Below are positions 36,801 to 50,000 of a DNA stretch of 64,000 nucleotides, piece by piece (positions within the stretch are counted from its first letter, which is position 1; the number at the start of each line of letters is the position of its first letter). Position numbers and translations under genes: made by a program. The DNA is from Adiantum capillus-veneris (taxonomy: Eukaryota > Streptophyta > Polypodiopsida > Polypodiales > Pteridaceae). The DNA is taken from positions 26,084,396-26,148,395 of the forward strand of contig CM043960.1 in assembly GCA_014529385.2 (NCBI GenBank), read 5' to 3'. A model generated the notes under the pieces. That model searched no databases. It worked only from the letters and a program-made list of their open reading frames with translations, and had not been told where the DNA came from.

Positions 36801-39800
36801 TTGCTAAGATAATATATAAGCAAACCAGAGCTAGCACTTTCTGGCAGAAGAGGCAACAGGAGCATTGCTCAACAGGCTGACTCTCAAGCAAGACAAGAAG
36901 CACCTGATCAGCGTTTTACCAAAGCTAGGCCAACGTTTTTGGAGCTCCTGCAATCTGCGTTTCCAGCCAGCCTCATCAGTGTTTTCCCAGCCTGCAAGAA
37001 GCGATTCTGCACCAGCATTTCAGCCAGCACCATGGCGATTTCAGCACCAGCTTCCTAGCGTTTTTCAGGCAGCATAACAGTGTTTTACTCAGCCATTGAT
37101 ACAGCGTTTTTGCAGCCCCTAAACCAGCGTATTCAGCTTCAATAAGCCAGTGTTTCCAGTCAAGACTTGAAGCAGACTTTCAGCCATCCACTTCAGCGTC
37201 TTCATAAGCCTAAGTAGCATTTTTGATCCAGCAATCAACACTTAGAAGAGCAGCAAGGACAACGTTTTTTGCAATAGCAGATCAGCCCGTCACTTCGACA
37301 ATTGCAGATTCGCAGCACTCAGTTTTCAGCCCTCGTCGTCCACATCGTCGACATAGACATAGCAAGCATTTAGACTCATTGCATAAGCCATTGTACCAGA
37401 TTGTGCAATCAATAGTAGACTACTCTCGCCATCGAAAGTGGGGCCCTTGGAGGAGGGTTTGAAAACTTCTCGGTGTTGTATTCTCTTCTCTCTTTATCTC
37501 TCAGTCTCATGCACCTTCACGCACAATGTCCATTCACTATGTTTGTGTCCCTTGCACTTTCTCACTAAAGGAACGGAAGGCTCTCCCTTCCCTAAAAGGA
37601 ACCTTGAGCACAATTCGGAGCACTCATCTTGAGCAAAGTTCAACATTCACTTCCGCTGCACCTTACATTCTGGGCTTGTGCTCATATTATCGATGGTTCA
37701 TTTGAAAATTTTCAAAATTAGCTTCTCCTTTGCATGTATTGACTTAGAAAGGGGTTCCTTTTACATGGTGCCTGATAGAGATTGCAGCCTTTTAGACTCT
37801 CAAGGAAAAGTTGACTATGGGACTAGTATTGGCCTTGCCAGACTTGTAAAAGCCATTTAAGGTTTATGCGATGCTTGTGGTTGCAGTCTGGGAGTAGTTT
37901 TGATGTAAGAAGGCCATGTCATTGCTTACGAGAGCAGGATGTTTTCACGTCTTGAAATGGTTGCACAGATTTACTAGAAAGAGCTCTTGGCAGTTACCCA
38001 TGCTCTTACACAGTGGTGACACTTTCTACTCGGAGCTGATTTTACCGTCTTTACAGACCATCAGAGTTTATGTTACTTCTTGTCACAAATAAGAATTAGT
38101 GGCAGATGCGTTGTCTAGAAAGCCCTTGGTCCTGGCTATTTTTACGATATATCATCGAAGCTTCTAGGATATGGTAGATTAGTACGCCACAGATCTTGAT
38201 TTTTGCAGATATCTTCATCGGATACAGAGTGGAGAGACAATTGCAGGCTATTCCATATGGGACCGGCTATTTGATGCGGAAACGATGTTGTGTTACACAG
38301 CCTTTGAGGGAAAAGATTCTGATTGAGTGCCATTGTATACCTTTTTCGGACCACCGCGGCATAGATACCACCTTGAAGGCTGTTGAGCTTCACTTTTACT
38401 GGCCGAGGCTCAAAAAGGATGTGGACGAGTTTGTTCGTAGTTGTTTAGTACGCCAAAAGGTATTCCGGTAAGAAGACGATTAAATCTGATTATTTGGTGA
38501 GACTATTTGTTTCACACATTTTCGATTACATGGCATGCCTGAGTCCATAGTCTCGTACAGAGACCCCCGATTTACTAGTTTGTTTTGGAGGGCAATCTTG
38601 GAGAACATTGGCACGCGGTTGCAGCTCTCGTCCTTGTTCCACTCACAGATAGATGGGCAATTTGAGATTAGCCAGTTTAGTGGTTTTGGATTTATTGACG
38701 TCTTACATTTTGATCAGAAGACTCAATGGGAAAATTACTTGCCCTTGGTGGAGTTTTACTACAACAACACAGTTCATTCATCGACGGGGAAGACGCCATT
38801 TGATATAATTAAGGGTGCTAAGAAGGTTCCCCCATTTCTAAGCACCAAAGACAAGATTTTTGAAGCGGATCAGTATACAAGAGATTTGGATACTGCTTTT
38901 GCCAAGGTTCGCGAGGCTCTTGAGAAGTCTCAAGCATGGCATAAGAAGGCAACTGATAGACATCGACGTTACTTGCAGTTGAAGGAAGATAATTGGGTGC
39001 TCTTACGATTTGAGAAGGCATGCCTAAGGAAACGAAAGGGAAAGGAGCAGCTTTTTCAAATGCTAAGTATGCGATATTATGGCCCTTCCAGATTCAAGAA
39101 AAGATAAATGATGTATCCTTCAGACTGAAGTTGCCTGATACTTGGAAGATTTACAATGCTTTTCATGTGAGTCTTTTGAAACCTTTCAATGGAGAGGTGC
39201 CAGTCCGAGACGGAAGAGCAATGTGAAGTGAAAGAGAGCGAGGAGATATTCGTTCCTGAACAGATACTGGCTCACAAGAAAAGGAAAGTGAGGTAAAGTG
39301 ATACAGTGGTTCTTAGTGAAATTCAAGAACTATCCGGCATTGGTTAGTTCTTGAATTTCAAGAACTATCCGGCATTGGATGCAAAGTGGATGGAGGAGGA
39401 GGACCTAGCAGATACTCCTCAGATATTGGAACTTTACCTCGAGGCTTTTGGTCTAGCTTTGACTATTCCGAGATCTCCCGTGGATTAGCAGGGTTGAATC
39501 TGGTGTAGATAGGACTGCACAAGAGGGGAGTCACTCTGCTCCTTTGTCACAGGTTATCCCGATGGAATAAAGTCATTGATTTTCCTTTGGATTTCAGGGA
39601 TACTGATGGGCTTACAATATTCTGTTGGACGACTTTATGAAAGAAGTACTTCGACATGAGAATTCCCAAAATGACTCTGATTTACCTGTGCTCTCTCATG
39701 CGAGTCGTGTCTGAGTGCATGTTTGAAAGACAAAATGATTGCAACATTTCGGTCTTGAGATTCATATGAGATGGACATGATAGCAATAAGAAGTAGTCAA

Positions 39801-40611
39801 TCCGACATCAGTGAGATCTGGGGATAGATCTAGATGTGATTGCTAAACACACTGGCGAGAGATCATGGTCCGATATCTCGATGGACTTTATGTGGTTTGA
39901 TTTGAATGTTCAATGACTGTCGTCTTTGTGCAAGTGCTCGATATGTGTCGTCTAGTGTGTTGGTATTTAAGAGTCAGTGTCTACTGAACTGGCTTGTGTT
40001 TGATTTTACAGGCGTAATCGAGGGTGATGACAATTCTTTCAAGAGGGGGGTATGTCACAAAGTGTTGACGTGGCATTTCCACCCGGACAATCCCTGGCAA
40101 ATAAAATGATTTTATAAGTTGTTTCTAACTTAAAGGGTCCCCATTCAATGGGGCCCAGGGACACAAAGAATTAAAGAACTTGAAGCTCAAAATTGTACCA
40201 ACTTATGGTACCGCGGTCGAGGGGCCTAAAACCCTCAAGACCAAAACCTTGCACTCTGAAAGAGGTTCCGTAAATGTCATTGACATGCTGACGTGCAAGT
40301 TGTATGGAAATCCCGCATTTTGCGCTAGCCGTGCCACATGGCAGGTTGTACGGATTTCCGCAATTCACGTTGACAGCTTTTGAGAGTAGATGCTTTTGGG
40401 TTTAGTGCTTTTGAACTGAATGCTTTTTGGGCATCCCTTGTACTCTTTATAAGAGCCCTTGGGGTCTCACTTTGCAGAGCATCTGGACGCAGAGTCTGAG
40501 AGCAAAGGTCTCTCGGGAGTTGTACTTTGCAATGATTAATGATAAAGAAATACCGAAAGGGGCACCAAACTTTGGGACCAATACCTCTGGGCACGGAACT
40601 CCGCCGGGCCG

Positions 40612-40657
<46 letters not shown>

Positions 40658-41024
40658 GTTCATTGATTTTGAAGTTTCTGTGCGCGTGTTGCTATTGATG
40701 TCTCGCTTGGAGTGTCCAAGCTTGTTACATCTGTCATCCATAAATTTGACAACAAGACAAAGTCTCGCAAGTGTAGACATAGACAAAAGGTTCTTTTTTA
40801 ATCCTTGATACATAAAGTGCATCAACAAGTGTGAAAGAACCGCCATTCGCAGCAGTTAGCATAATCTTTCCAACTCCCTTGACCGGATAAGAGGCATATT
40901 GGGCGGCACGTAGGTGCAACAGCAGCAACGCAACATCAGGGTAGCGTGTAGGTGCAGTAGGAGCTATGCAGAAGCGCACTAGAAAGTCTTCATGGAGCTA
41001 TGAAAGACAAGTGCCATAAAGTGC

Positions 41025-41097
<73 letters not shown>

Positions 41098-44000
41098 GGT
41101 GTTTCTTTCTAGATGCACTGGCCTCAAAGACTGGCGCCCCTTCCGGTATTTCTTTATTATTGATGCTACACAAGGTACAATGGCCGAGGGTCTTCTCTTT
41201 GCAATGCTCCCAAGCAAATCTGTAAGGTGCAGCGGATGTGAATGTTGAACTTTGCTCAAGATGAGTGCTCCGAACTGTGCTCAAGGTTTCTTTTACTTAC
41301 GGAAGGGAGAGCCTTCTGTTCCTTTAGTGAGAGAGTGCAAGTGGTCACAAACGAAGTGGATAAACACTGTGAATGAGGTGCTGAGACTGAGAGATAGAGA
41401 GAGAAGAATACGACACCAGACTGTTGTCAAACCCTCCTCCGAAGGCCCCACTCTCTATGGAGAGAGTGGTCTACTATTGATTGCACAAATCTCTACAATG
41501 CTTTGGACTTGGCGACGATGTCGACGACGATGAGGATGTCGACGAGACGGGCTGAAATCTAAAAACGCTAATGGCTGAAATCTGCAAATCTTTATCTGCT
41601 GAATTCAGACTCTATGTCGATGACGACGATGCGACGACGACGTGCTGAAATCTGCGTTTTCCGGGCTGAAACTGCAAACTTCCGCTGATTCAATTGTGTG
41701 GCGAGGATCTGCTGCGGGAGGGTGAGATCTGCGAGGTTTGGGGGTTCTACTGCGGAGTCTAACTGCTGAAAACTGAAAACGCTGATGCTTCTAGTTGTTT
41801 TGTCGCGACGAATCGGCAAAACGCTAGGAAGTCCTGCTGATCCAGAAACGCTAGGCCTCTTGCTGTCTTGATGCAAAAACACTAGGTGAACTGCTATGCT
41901 TTGCTGTCGCCAGGTTGATCTGCAAGTTGCAAAACGCTGGGTTGATCTGCAATTGCATGAAAACGTTGGTTCTTGGTGGTGGCTAAAAACGCTAGGTTGA
42001 TTGTCGGGGGTCTTGCTTGAGAAGGTGCACTGTTGGACACAAGTCCTTGTTGCCTCTTCTGCCAGAAAGTGCTAGCGCTAGGTTTCCTTATATACCGACT
42101 TGCAAAGTTTGCCCTACCTAGTTTCCCAACAAAAGTCACTTAAAAATAACAAGTGAAAAATGGCTAAAATAGGGAAAATAGGTCTATGCACTGTAAAAAT
42201 TCCCCTGATGGGTTCTAAGTGTAATCTGATGATCATGCTGTGTGCAACTAGAGGGTATGCATCTACTCTAAATGTCTGGACATGCAGGGTCTGCGAATAG
42301 ATTCACAAAGGTGCCAGAACACTTCCTAAGCCAGGTTGATTGAACCCTTGTCATGAAGTGCTTGTCCACATGCACATAGGGTTAGATGTGCACGTGACAA
42401 AATCTGACAGAGAAGAGGCCTTGGCTCTGCTTATAAACGTTTTACGTGAGGCCCTTGACCTAAAAGCAACTGCTATTACTCCTAAAGCTAGCGCCTAGGG
42501 GGCTGCTCCATAAAATGCGGAAATCCCTACGGTTGCCAAGTCAGCAGCTTCCGTGATTTGCATTGAATTCTGCATGACTGGCCATGTGTGCGGGATTTGC
42601 GAGTTGCTTTATTTTATGGGTTTAGGCCCCTTGGTCAGCTTCTATAAGTTGGGAGGGTTAGGCTTATCAAACCTTAACCCTCCGAGCCCCTTCGACCAAT
42701 CTTTTAAGTCGGGAAGGGTTAGGTTTATTAAACTCACCCTCTGAGCCCCTTCGACCAATCTTCAATAAGTTGGGAGGTTAGGCTTAATAAACCTTAACCC
42801 TCTGAGCCCCTTCGACCAATCTGTTAAGTTGGGAAGGGTTAGGTTTATTAAACTCTAACCCTCTGAGTATGCCATGTCACAAACTTGGGACATGGCCTTC
42901 CTTTAGTTTTATTATTTCGCCCTAGCGGCTTGGTTGTATAAATTTTTACAGTGTTGGCACTTTATTGGCACAATCCAACCTTGATTGTTTTGTCAAATGC
43001 CTGAATCACTCAAGCAAAAGCCATCACTAAATTGATGTGCCAGAAATCGACTTGATGCTGCAAAACCATCATGGTGTGGGAAGAACTCTCTGTGCATGAC
43101 CGCTTGTGAGTTATAGGGGTTTGTCACCAGCAAGTGATGCGGCAAATGATGATGTGGCAGCTAGAGTAACGTGGGTATCAAGTCGAAGAGTAGGCTGAGA
43201 ACTAATGCTTTTTTTCTTGTTGTCTGACTTCCCATGTTCCAAGCATTAGAGATCATTCGGTGGCTGCTTTTTAGTCAGAAAAGCACATTTAGTTCATATT
43301 TTTTTAAACCAGATTTTGTGTGCCCAATTTTTTGATTGTGCTTTAGCACCTTGAAAGTAACCCCAAGGGAGGGGTTCAGTTGTAAGGCAGACCAACAGAG
43401 TTTTGCAGAGGCGCACTCTCTTTTGTAAGACTCTTGAATCAATAATGAAAGGATTACTGCAGGGGGTGCCTATATTGGGGGCCGATACTCTCCTCAGGAA
43501 CTCTGCCTGTCATGTGCAGTTGATTATATCTACTTCAGTTGGTTATTTGGCTGTTGGTCTTTCACTTCTCAACGATTCAAGTTCTGTCGAACTCTTCACA
43601 GGCTGTGAAGAGTTTGCAGCTAGCTACTATTTGAGTGATTAAAAGCTGATGGCCCTTTGTGACGAATGGTAGTAAATCAAAGGGTCTCTTATTGAACCTT
43701 CCTATGTGAGATGTTCTGCTTTTTTGGATATCAACAATTATCGGTGGCTTTTGTCATTTGTGACTTTAACCCATGCAAATGATGCTTCCTGTATTTCTTA
43801 ACCTATAGCATTGCTACACCCCCTCCCCGCCCCTTTTCCTCTCTTCCTATGATGATTGCTCCTTAAAATTAAATCTCTTAACTTAAAAACAACCCCTCTG
43901 CCAGTCTTATGTATATCACAGATGACGGCAGAGGGTTTTTGTAGTCCAGTGATTGATCTTAGGAAGTCTCTCTCTAAGATCGTTGACCTGACATCCCCTC

Positions 44001-47000
44001 TTTTTTGTTAGCAGTGATAATTTACATACAATGGAGGTATTAGGTATTCATGCAGCTTGGAACTTTTTGGATGATTATAAGGTCGTTCCTTAATGAAATT
44101 GGCTTTGGGAATGGTGTTTTTGTGTATACTTGAATTGGCAAGAGGGCAGGGCTTTCTTTTATGTCTGTTTGACTAGCAAGGCATTTGAAGAGGAAGGAAG
44201 CCCTAATGTCGAATGCTTTCAACTGCTACAGGTTAGTCATCACCCAATGATTGTTGCTTGCCATTGTGATGGCAAGGGATGGAAGTTCTGGGGTGACAGC
44301 ACTGTTAAAAGTAAATTTTGGGGAAGATCTATACAACTGGATCCTGTCGGCATCCTAACTTTGGAGTTCGAGGACGGTGAAGTTTTCCAATGGAGTAAGG
44401 TGAGGTTCATTTTCAGCTTTCTAATCATGAAAAATTGAATATTTAAAGGTAAGTTCTTTTATGATGGTAAAATAGGCTGCTATTTTTGTTTGATAAGCAT
44501 CAATAAGAAAAGCACATGTCATCAATAGGTCACAACCTCCATATACAATCTTATTCTTGGGAAGCTCTATTGTGATCATTATGGTACTATGCGCATCCAA
44601 GGGAACAGGGAACTTTCATGCCGATTAAAGTTCAAGGAACAGTCTATAATCGACCGAAACCCTCACCAGGTACTTATGCCAGCTATACATTTGATTATGT
44701 TCCTTGCATGGTTGTCAAATAATACTACTCTTTTTTTAACAAGCCTCTACCAACTTCCATTGGTGAAGACTGTGAGATACAAGATCTAGAATAGACAACT
44801 TGAACAACACAACCTTTTGAATAAATTGAACTGAAAGAGAAGATAGAAGGGCTACAGAATCTGACGTATGGGAGGTAGCTTGATTGCTCCTGCACAAGTG
44901 AAAGTTGGTACCCTTGAATATTTACAATTAGCCCCCTTTTCAAAATATTTCTTTGCTATCACACAGCAGCTGAATACAAGATGATTACAACTCGTGATAT
45001 CACAGCCTGAGCAGCACAGAGTGCAGTTGTGCAGAAGATATGATGACAGAAAGTGGCTCCAAAGCCCTGCTTTTATCGGTACTCAGTAGCCTTCAAGGAC
45101 AGCAAAGCATCATATCGGTCTTAAGCTGGGCACCTAGGGCAAAGCAGCCAGAAAAGCAGTAGGGAGAGAAACCTGCATTTTTTAAGTAAAATAGACATGC
45201 CAGCGCTTGATGTTTAGGCTGAGAGATTTGGCCTTTCTTGACCCTCCTTAATTATGGAATCCTTCACAGCATTTGCCTCCTGATTACTGCTGAGATTACC
45301 CTTCACCTTCAGATTGGGCATTATCGGGTGCTGTTGAGGCAATTAGAAATGTAGTAGCTCTTGCACAGATTGTGTATTACAGAATGGATGATTTCATGCT
45401 TCATGCTTCATGCTTCAGATTGTGTATTACAGAATGGATGATTTCACTTTCCTTCAAGGGTGAATCTGGGCTTATCCTGGATTCATCTAGGTAGATTTCA
45501 TGCTTCATGCTCAAGCAAGTAGGGTAATTAAGCTTGCTGCAAGGTTTCAAGTTTTGTGAATTCTGGCTGCATGTTTGTTGTTTAATGCTTCCTCTCAAAA
45601 GTGCTGTACTTTATCTTTAGAAGGCAATAATGAATTACATGCATGAGAGACACCCTATTCTAAGCAACGCTTTGGAAAGGGCAAGAAAAAGGCAAAGAAG
45701 TCTAAATCTTGCCCAGTGAGTGACAGTTCTATAGAGGACTTGTCTACAGACAGTTCAGACTCTGATGAGAGCGACTTTTATGCAAAGAAGAAGAATTTTT
45801 ACAAAGCCAACTAGTATGACTTTCTGAAAGATAAAAGCAAGAAAGTCTGAGAATTTAAGAAGGGTTGACAGTCAATTAAATTTGACACGTTTTCGGGATA
45901 TAGAGATGCTTCGAAGGCTTTGTCTTTTCTACAGCAGTTTGACGTCGCTTTCGCGGGAGGATGCTACTCAGAGCACTGCTGCCTCTTATTTTAAGGGGAA
46001 TGCTCAAACTTGGTGGTCCACACTTCTGTTAAGCAAGATTGCGCCAGTTAAATGGCTGAAATTTTAGAGGCTTTTTATTTCTTTTTGGCTGACTCGAGAG
46101 TATGAACGTGATATACGAACTGCTTGGAACCATCTTTGGATGACCAAGAAAGATACAGTGGGCGCTTATTGCGAGAGATTCTAGAGCTCTTTTCTACCCG
46201 CCTCTTCATTTAAGAAGATCTCGTTCAAGGAACAGATTGAGCGGTTTACCTTGGGTCTACCTAGAGTGATCCTAGATCACTGCTTGGAACAGAAGTCAGC
46301 TTCTATTCAGGAGTTGATGAGTCATGCGAAACGGGGTTTTGCTATCCACTCTGGCAGTCTGACTTACCCCACCGATGAGATCATGACACAAAGAGCTGAA
46401 CAGACTTCAACAAATGAAAGTAGAAAGAGAAAGAGCAACTCAGAAAAGAAAGATGCACGACCCAAGCTTACTCCTCAGGAGAGCTTGCTTCATCAGGGAG
46501 GGGAAGTGCTTTGGATGTGGGGAACTTGGACATATCTCCGCGAAGTGCCCTAAAAAGGCACAGAAAGAACAGAATGATAAGGACGACGAAAGGTTTGAGA
46601 GTTTGAGAGCAGCTGAGGAATGTGGAAGAAAAGGCAAGATGAAATCAAGACTGGTCCCAGATTGCGTGGGTACCGATCCTAGCACGTTGGACGAGAGTAC
46701 AAAACTTTACCGAGCTTGGGGCAAAGTAAAAGACCAAGAAGCCCTGATCTTCTTTGATGGAGGAGCCAAGGCCAACTTCATTTCACCAGAATTGGCGGCG
46801 CGGCTCGAGATCACTCCCGATTGGATGGGACCACTTGCGGAGGCAGTTCTAGCGGCACCCGACACGGACGTAGCCATTACACCTGTCTCATTGGCAAACT
46901 TCGGTTGCATTGTCAGGGGTATTTGGGGCATGAGGACTTTTACATAATGCCTTTGGAAGGTTTTGATGTTCTCTTGGGAATTCCTTGGTACCACAAGAAC

Positions 47001-50000
47001 AACGTTGTGGTCGACTATCGGGCAAGGAAAGCGACATTAACTACAGAGAAGGGCAGAACCATTGTACTTGACATTAAATTGAAGGGCGAGTCTGTCCATA
47101 TTGTATCGGCTTCGGTCATTTCTAAATTAATGAAATCCAGTCTGTTTGTTTACTTGATCTTTATGTAAGAATTGAGTGATGAGGATAGGACAAATATGTC
47201 TAAACTTGATAAAGAACGCCAAGATTTTCTCCACTCTCATGCCGATTGCTTCTCAGAGGGCCTGCCAGGCGAGTCACCACGTGCTCGTCCTGAAGATCAT
47301 ACCATTGTTCCGATTCTTGGAAGCACACCACCGAACCGGCCACCTTATCGTGTGAGCCGAGCACAGAATGAAGAGATTATGAACCAAGTGAAAGACCTCT
47401 CGGAAAAGGGTCTTGTCCAGCCTAGTACTTCACCGTATTGCTCTCCAGTGTTGTTGGTTTTGAAGAAAGACGGATCTTGGAGAATGTGCATTGATTATAG
47501 AGCTCTCAATAAAATCACCATCAAGAATAGATTTCCGATTCCTAGGATCGGTGACATACTTGACAAATTACAGGGATTCTCGTGTTTTAGCAGGATTGAT
47601 TTGAAGAGTGGATATCATCAGATCAGAATCGCGTCGGGAGATGTCTACATGACAGCCTTTCGGACGACTTTTGGGTTATTTGAGTTTTTGGTGATGCCTT
47701 TTGGCTCAACCAATGCTCCTGCGACATTTAATTGGATGATGGATAGGATTTTTTGAGAGTATAGGCTATTTGTTGGCACTTTCTTTGACGATATCATTGT
47801 TTTCTCTAAGAAAAAGGCAGAACAGAGAGATCATCTGCTTTAGGTCTTTCAAGCATTACGAGATCACAAGTTAGTGATCAATGCAAAGAAAAGTGAATTT
47901 TTCCTACTAGAGATACACTTTTTGGGACACATTGTCTCAGCAGCAGGAGTATAGATGGATCCGACCAAGGTAGAGACTATTCGTGATTGGCCCAATTTGA
48001 AGAATGTCCTTGAAGTTAGAAGCTTCTTGGGATTGTGTTCGTACTATAGGCGGTTCATTCAAAAGTTTGCAGAGGTTGCTTCCCCTTTGCATATCTTGAC
48101 ACAGAAAGGAGTCCCTTTCTCGTGGGGACCCACAGAGGTGACTGCCTTTCGGACATTGAAAGATAAATTGACCACGGGACCATTTTTGACTTTGCCGGAC
48201 TTGTAGAAGTCATTTGAAGTATATTGTGATGCTTGTGGTCGTAGTCTGGGTGCGGTCTTAATGCAAGAAGGCCATGTCATTGCTTACGAGAGCCGATTGT
48301 TCTCAAGGCCGGAAATGATAGCAGAGATTTATGAGAAAGAGCTTTTGGCGGTTATCCATGCTCTTACTCAGTGGCGGCATCACCTACTCTGAGTGGATTT
48401 TACTGTCTTTACAGACCATTAGAGTTTGCGCTACTTATTGTCACAGAAGCAGCTATCGGAAAAGCAGATGCGGGGACGAACAGCTTGTCACAGTTTCACT
48501 TCCAGAGATATGGTCGACCAATATGCTACGGATACAGATTTTGCAGACGTTTTCATACGGATACGGGATGGCGAGACAATAGCAGGATATTACATTCGGG
48601 ATGGCTACTTGATGAGGAAAACCATGTTGTGCGTTACACAACCGTTGAGGGAAAAGGTTATGAATGAATGCCATTGTCCGCCTTTTACGGGTCACCACGG
48701 CATTGCTACCACCATGAAAGGGGTAGAGAGATACTTCTCTTGGCCGAGACTCAAGAAGGATGTGAAAGAGTTTGTGCGCAGTTGCTTGGTATGCCAGAAG
48801 GTCAAGTTTGACAGGCATAAAGCACAGGGATTGTTACAACCTTTGCCCATACCCACCCGCCCATGGGAAAGTATTGCAATGGATTTCATTTTTGATCTCC
48901 CGAGAACACAGAGTGGTCACGATGGTATCTGAACTGTTATTGACAGATTTAGTAAGCATGCTCTTTTCATTCCAGTGAAGAAAACAGTCAAGCCGGATCA
49001 CTTAGCCAGACTGTTTGTGGCCCAGATTTTCAGATTACATGGCATGCCTGAGACGATTGTCTCCGACAGGGACCCCAGATTTACGAGTTTGTTTTGGAAG
49101 GCAATTTGGGAGAACATTGGTACGCGGTTGTAGTTCTCTTCATCGTCACCCGCAGACTGACGGGCAATCCGAGATTGCCAGTTCAGTGGTTTTAGATTTA
49201 TTGAAGTCTTATATCTCGGATCAAAAGACTCAATGGAAAAAGTATCTACCTTTGGTGGAATTTGCCTACAATAACACGATACACTCTTCGACGGGGAAGG
49301 CGCCATTTGAGATTGTTGAAGGTGTTGTGAAGGTTCCACCCTTCCTAAGCACGAAAGATAAGATTTTTGAAGCGGATGAGTATACGCGCGACTTAGACAC
49401 GGCTTTTGCCAAGGTCTGCAAGGCTTTGCAGAAATCTCAAGAACGATAGAAAAAGGCAGCGGATCGACATCGTCGCGATTTGAAATTGAAGGAGGATGAT
49501 TGGGTCCTCTTACGTTTTGAGAAGGCACGCCTTAGAAAGAAAAAGGGAAAGGAGAGGCTTTTTCCAAAGCTTAGTATGCGATACTACGGACCTTTCCAGA
49601 TCTCTGAAAAGATCAACGACGTCTCCTTCCGACTGAAACTGCCTGACCCTTGGAGGATTCACAATGCATTCCATGTGAGTCTCTTGAAACCTTTCAAAGG
49701 TGATGTGCCTGACGATGGGGAGCCTGTGAGCAACCCAAAGCTGAGGAAAATGAGGAGATCCTTGTTCCTGAACAGATTTTGGCACATAAGGACACGAAGA
49801 ATAAGGGTGAAGTAAGAAGGCGGTTCTTGGTTAAATTCAAGATCTTGTATTGGATGCGAAGTGGATGGAGGAGGAGGACCTAGCAGATACTCCTCAGATT
49901 GTGAAACTTTACCTTGAAGCTTTTGGTTTAGCATAGTCTACTCCAAATGGAACCCAGAATTCAGCTTGGCTGCAGATCTTGTGCAGTGGGATGCACAAGA

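Larger units (their letters stand above)
23655..37667 (+). mobile_element. Gag-protease LTR element lacking pol, split by a younger element
   Basis: Parts are: truncated 5' LTR (23655-24489), initiator-Met primer-binding site TGGTATCAGAGG (24491-24502), gag (24966-26182), the insertion 26183-34622, CCHC knuckle and protease (34670-35250), a His/Asp-rich repeat region (35330-35600), polypurine tract AAAAGGAGGGGA (36487-36498) and a 1,169-bp 3' LTR (36499-37667). Without the insertion the interior is about 3.6 kb with no RT or integrase. The left flank is not the same element as the right flank, so the left end is rearranged. Confidence 0.8.
37668..40729 (+). mobile_element. Chromovirus relic, 3' half with 3' LTR
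   Basis: The plus-strand relic begins inside the RT/RNase H connection ([11 protein letters not shown]), because the 1,169-bp LTR was inserted there. It runs through RNase H, integrase ([33 protein letters not shown]), chromodomain and 3' leader to the polypurine tract TTTCAAGAGGGGGGTA (40037-40052) and a 677-bp LTR (40053-40729). Its 5' half is absent from the window. Confidence 0.8.
41000..42881 (-). mobile_element. LTR fragment (minus) containing a solo LTR
   Basis: The left part has a (GA)n tract (41025-41095) and the shared R motif at about 41126-41155. It resumes at 42405 with U3-like sequence and a 60-bp repeat array. The two parts are continuous once 41221-42399 and one copy of AAATC are removed. 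Confidence 0.55.
8925..44231 (+). other. ORP1: ORP intron 5, 35,307 bp, retrotransposon-filled
   Basis: The intron runs from GTTTGT after FFSEK to GCTACAG before VSHHP. Only the first about 390 bp and last about 1.3 kb look like unique intron sequence; the rest is nested LTR elements annotated separately. About 8925-9315 and 42882-44231 show no coding signal. Confidence 0.88.

Noticed and set aside
40053-40985. A solo LTR reading for 40053-40729
   Set aside because: It is preceded by a polypurine tract and the 3' leader of the same chromovirus, so it is the element's own 3' LTR.
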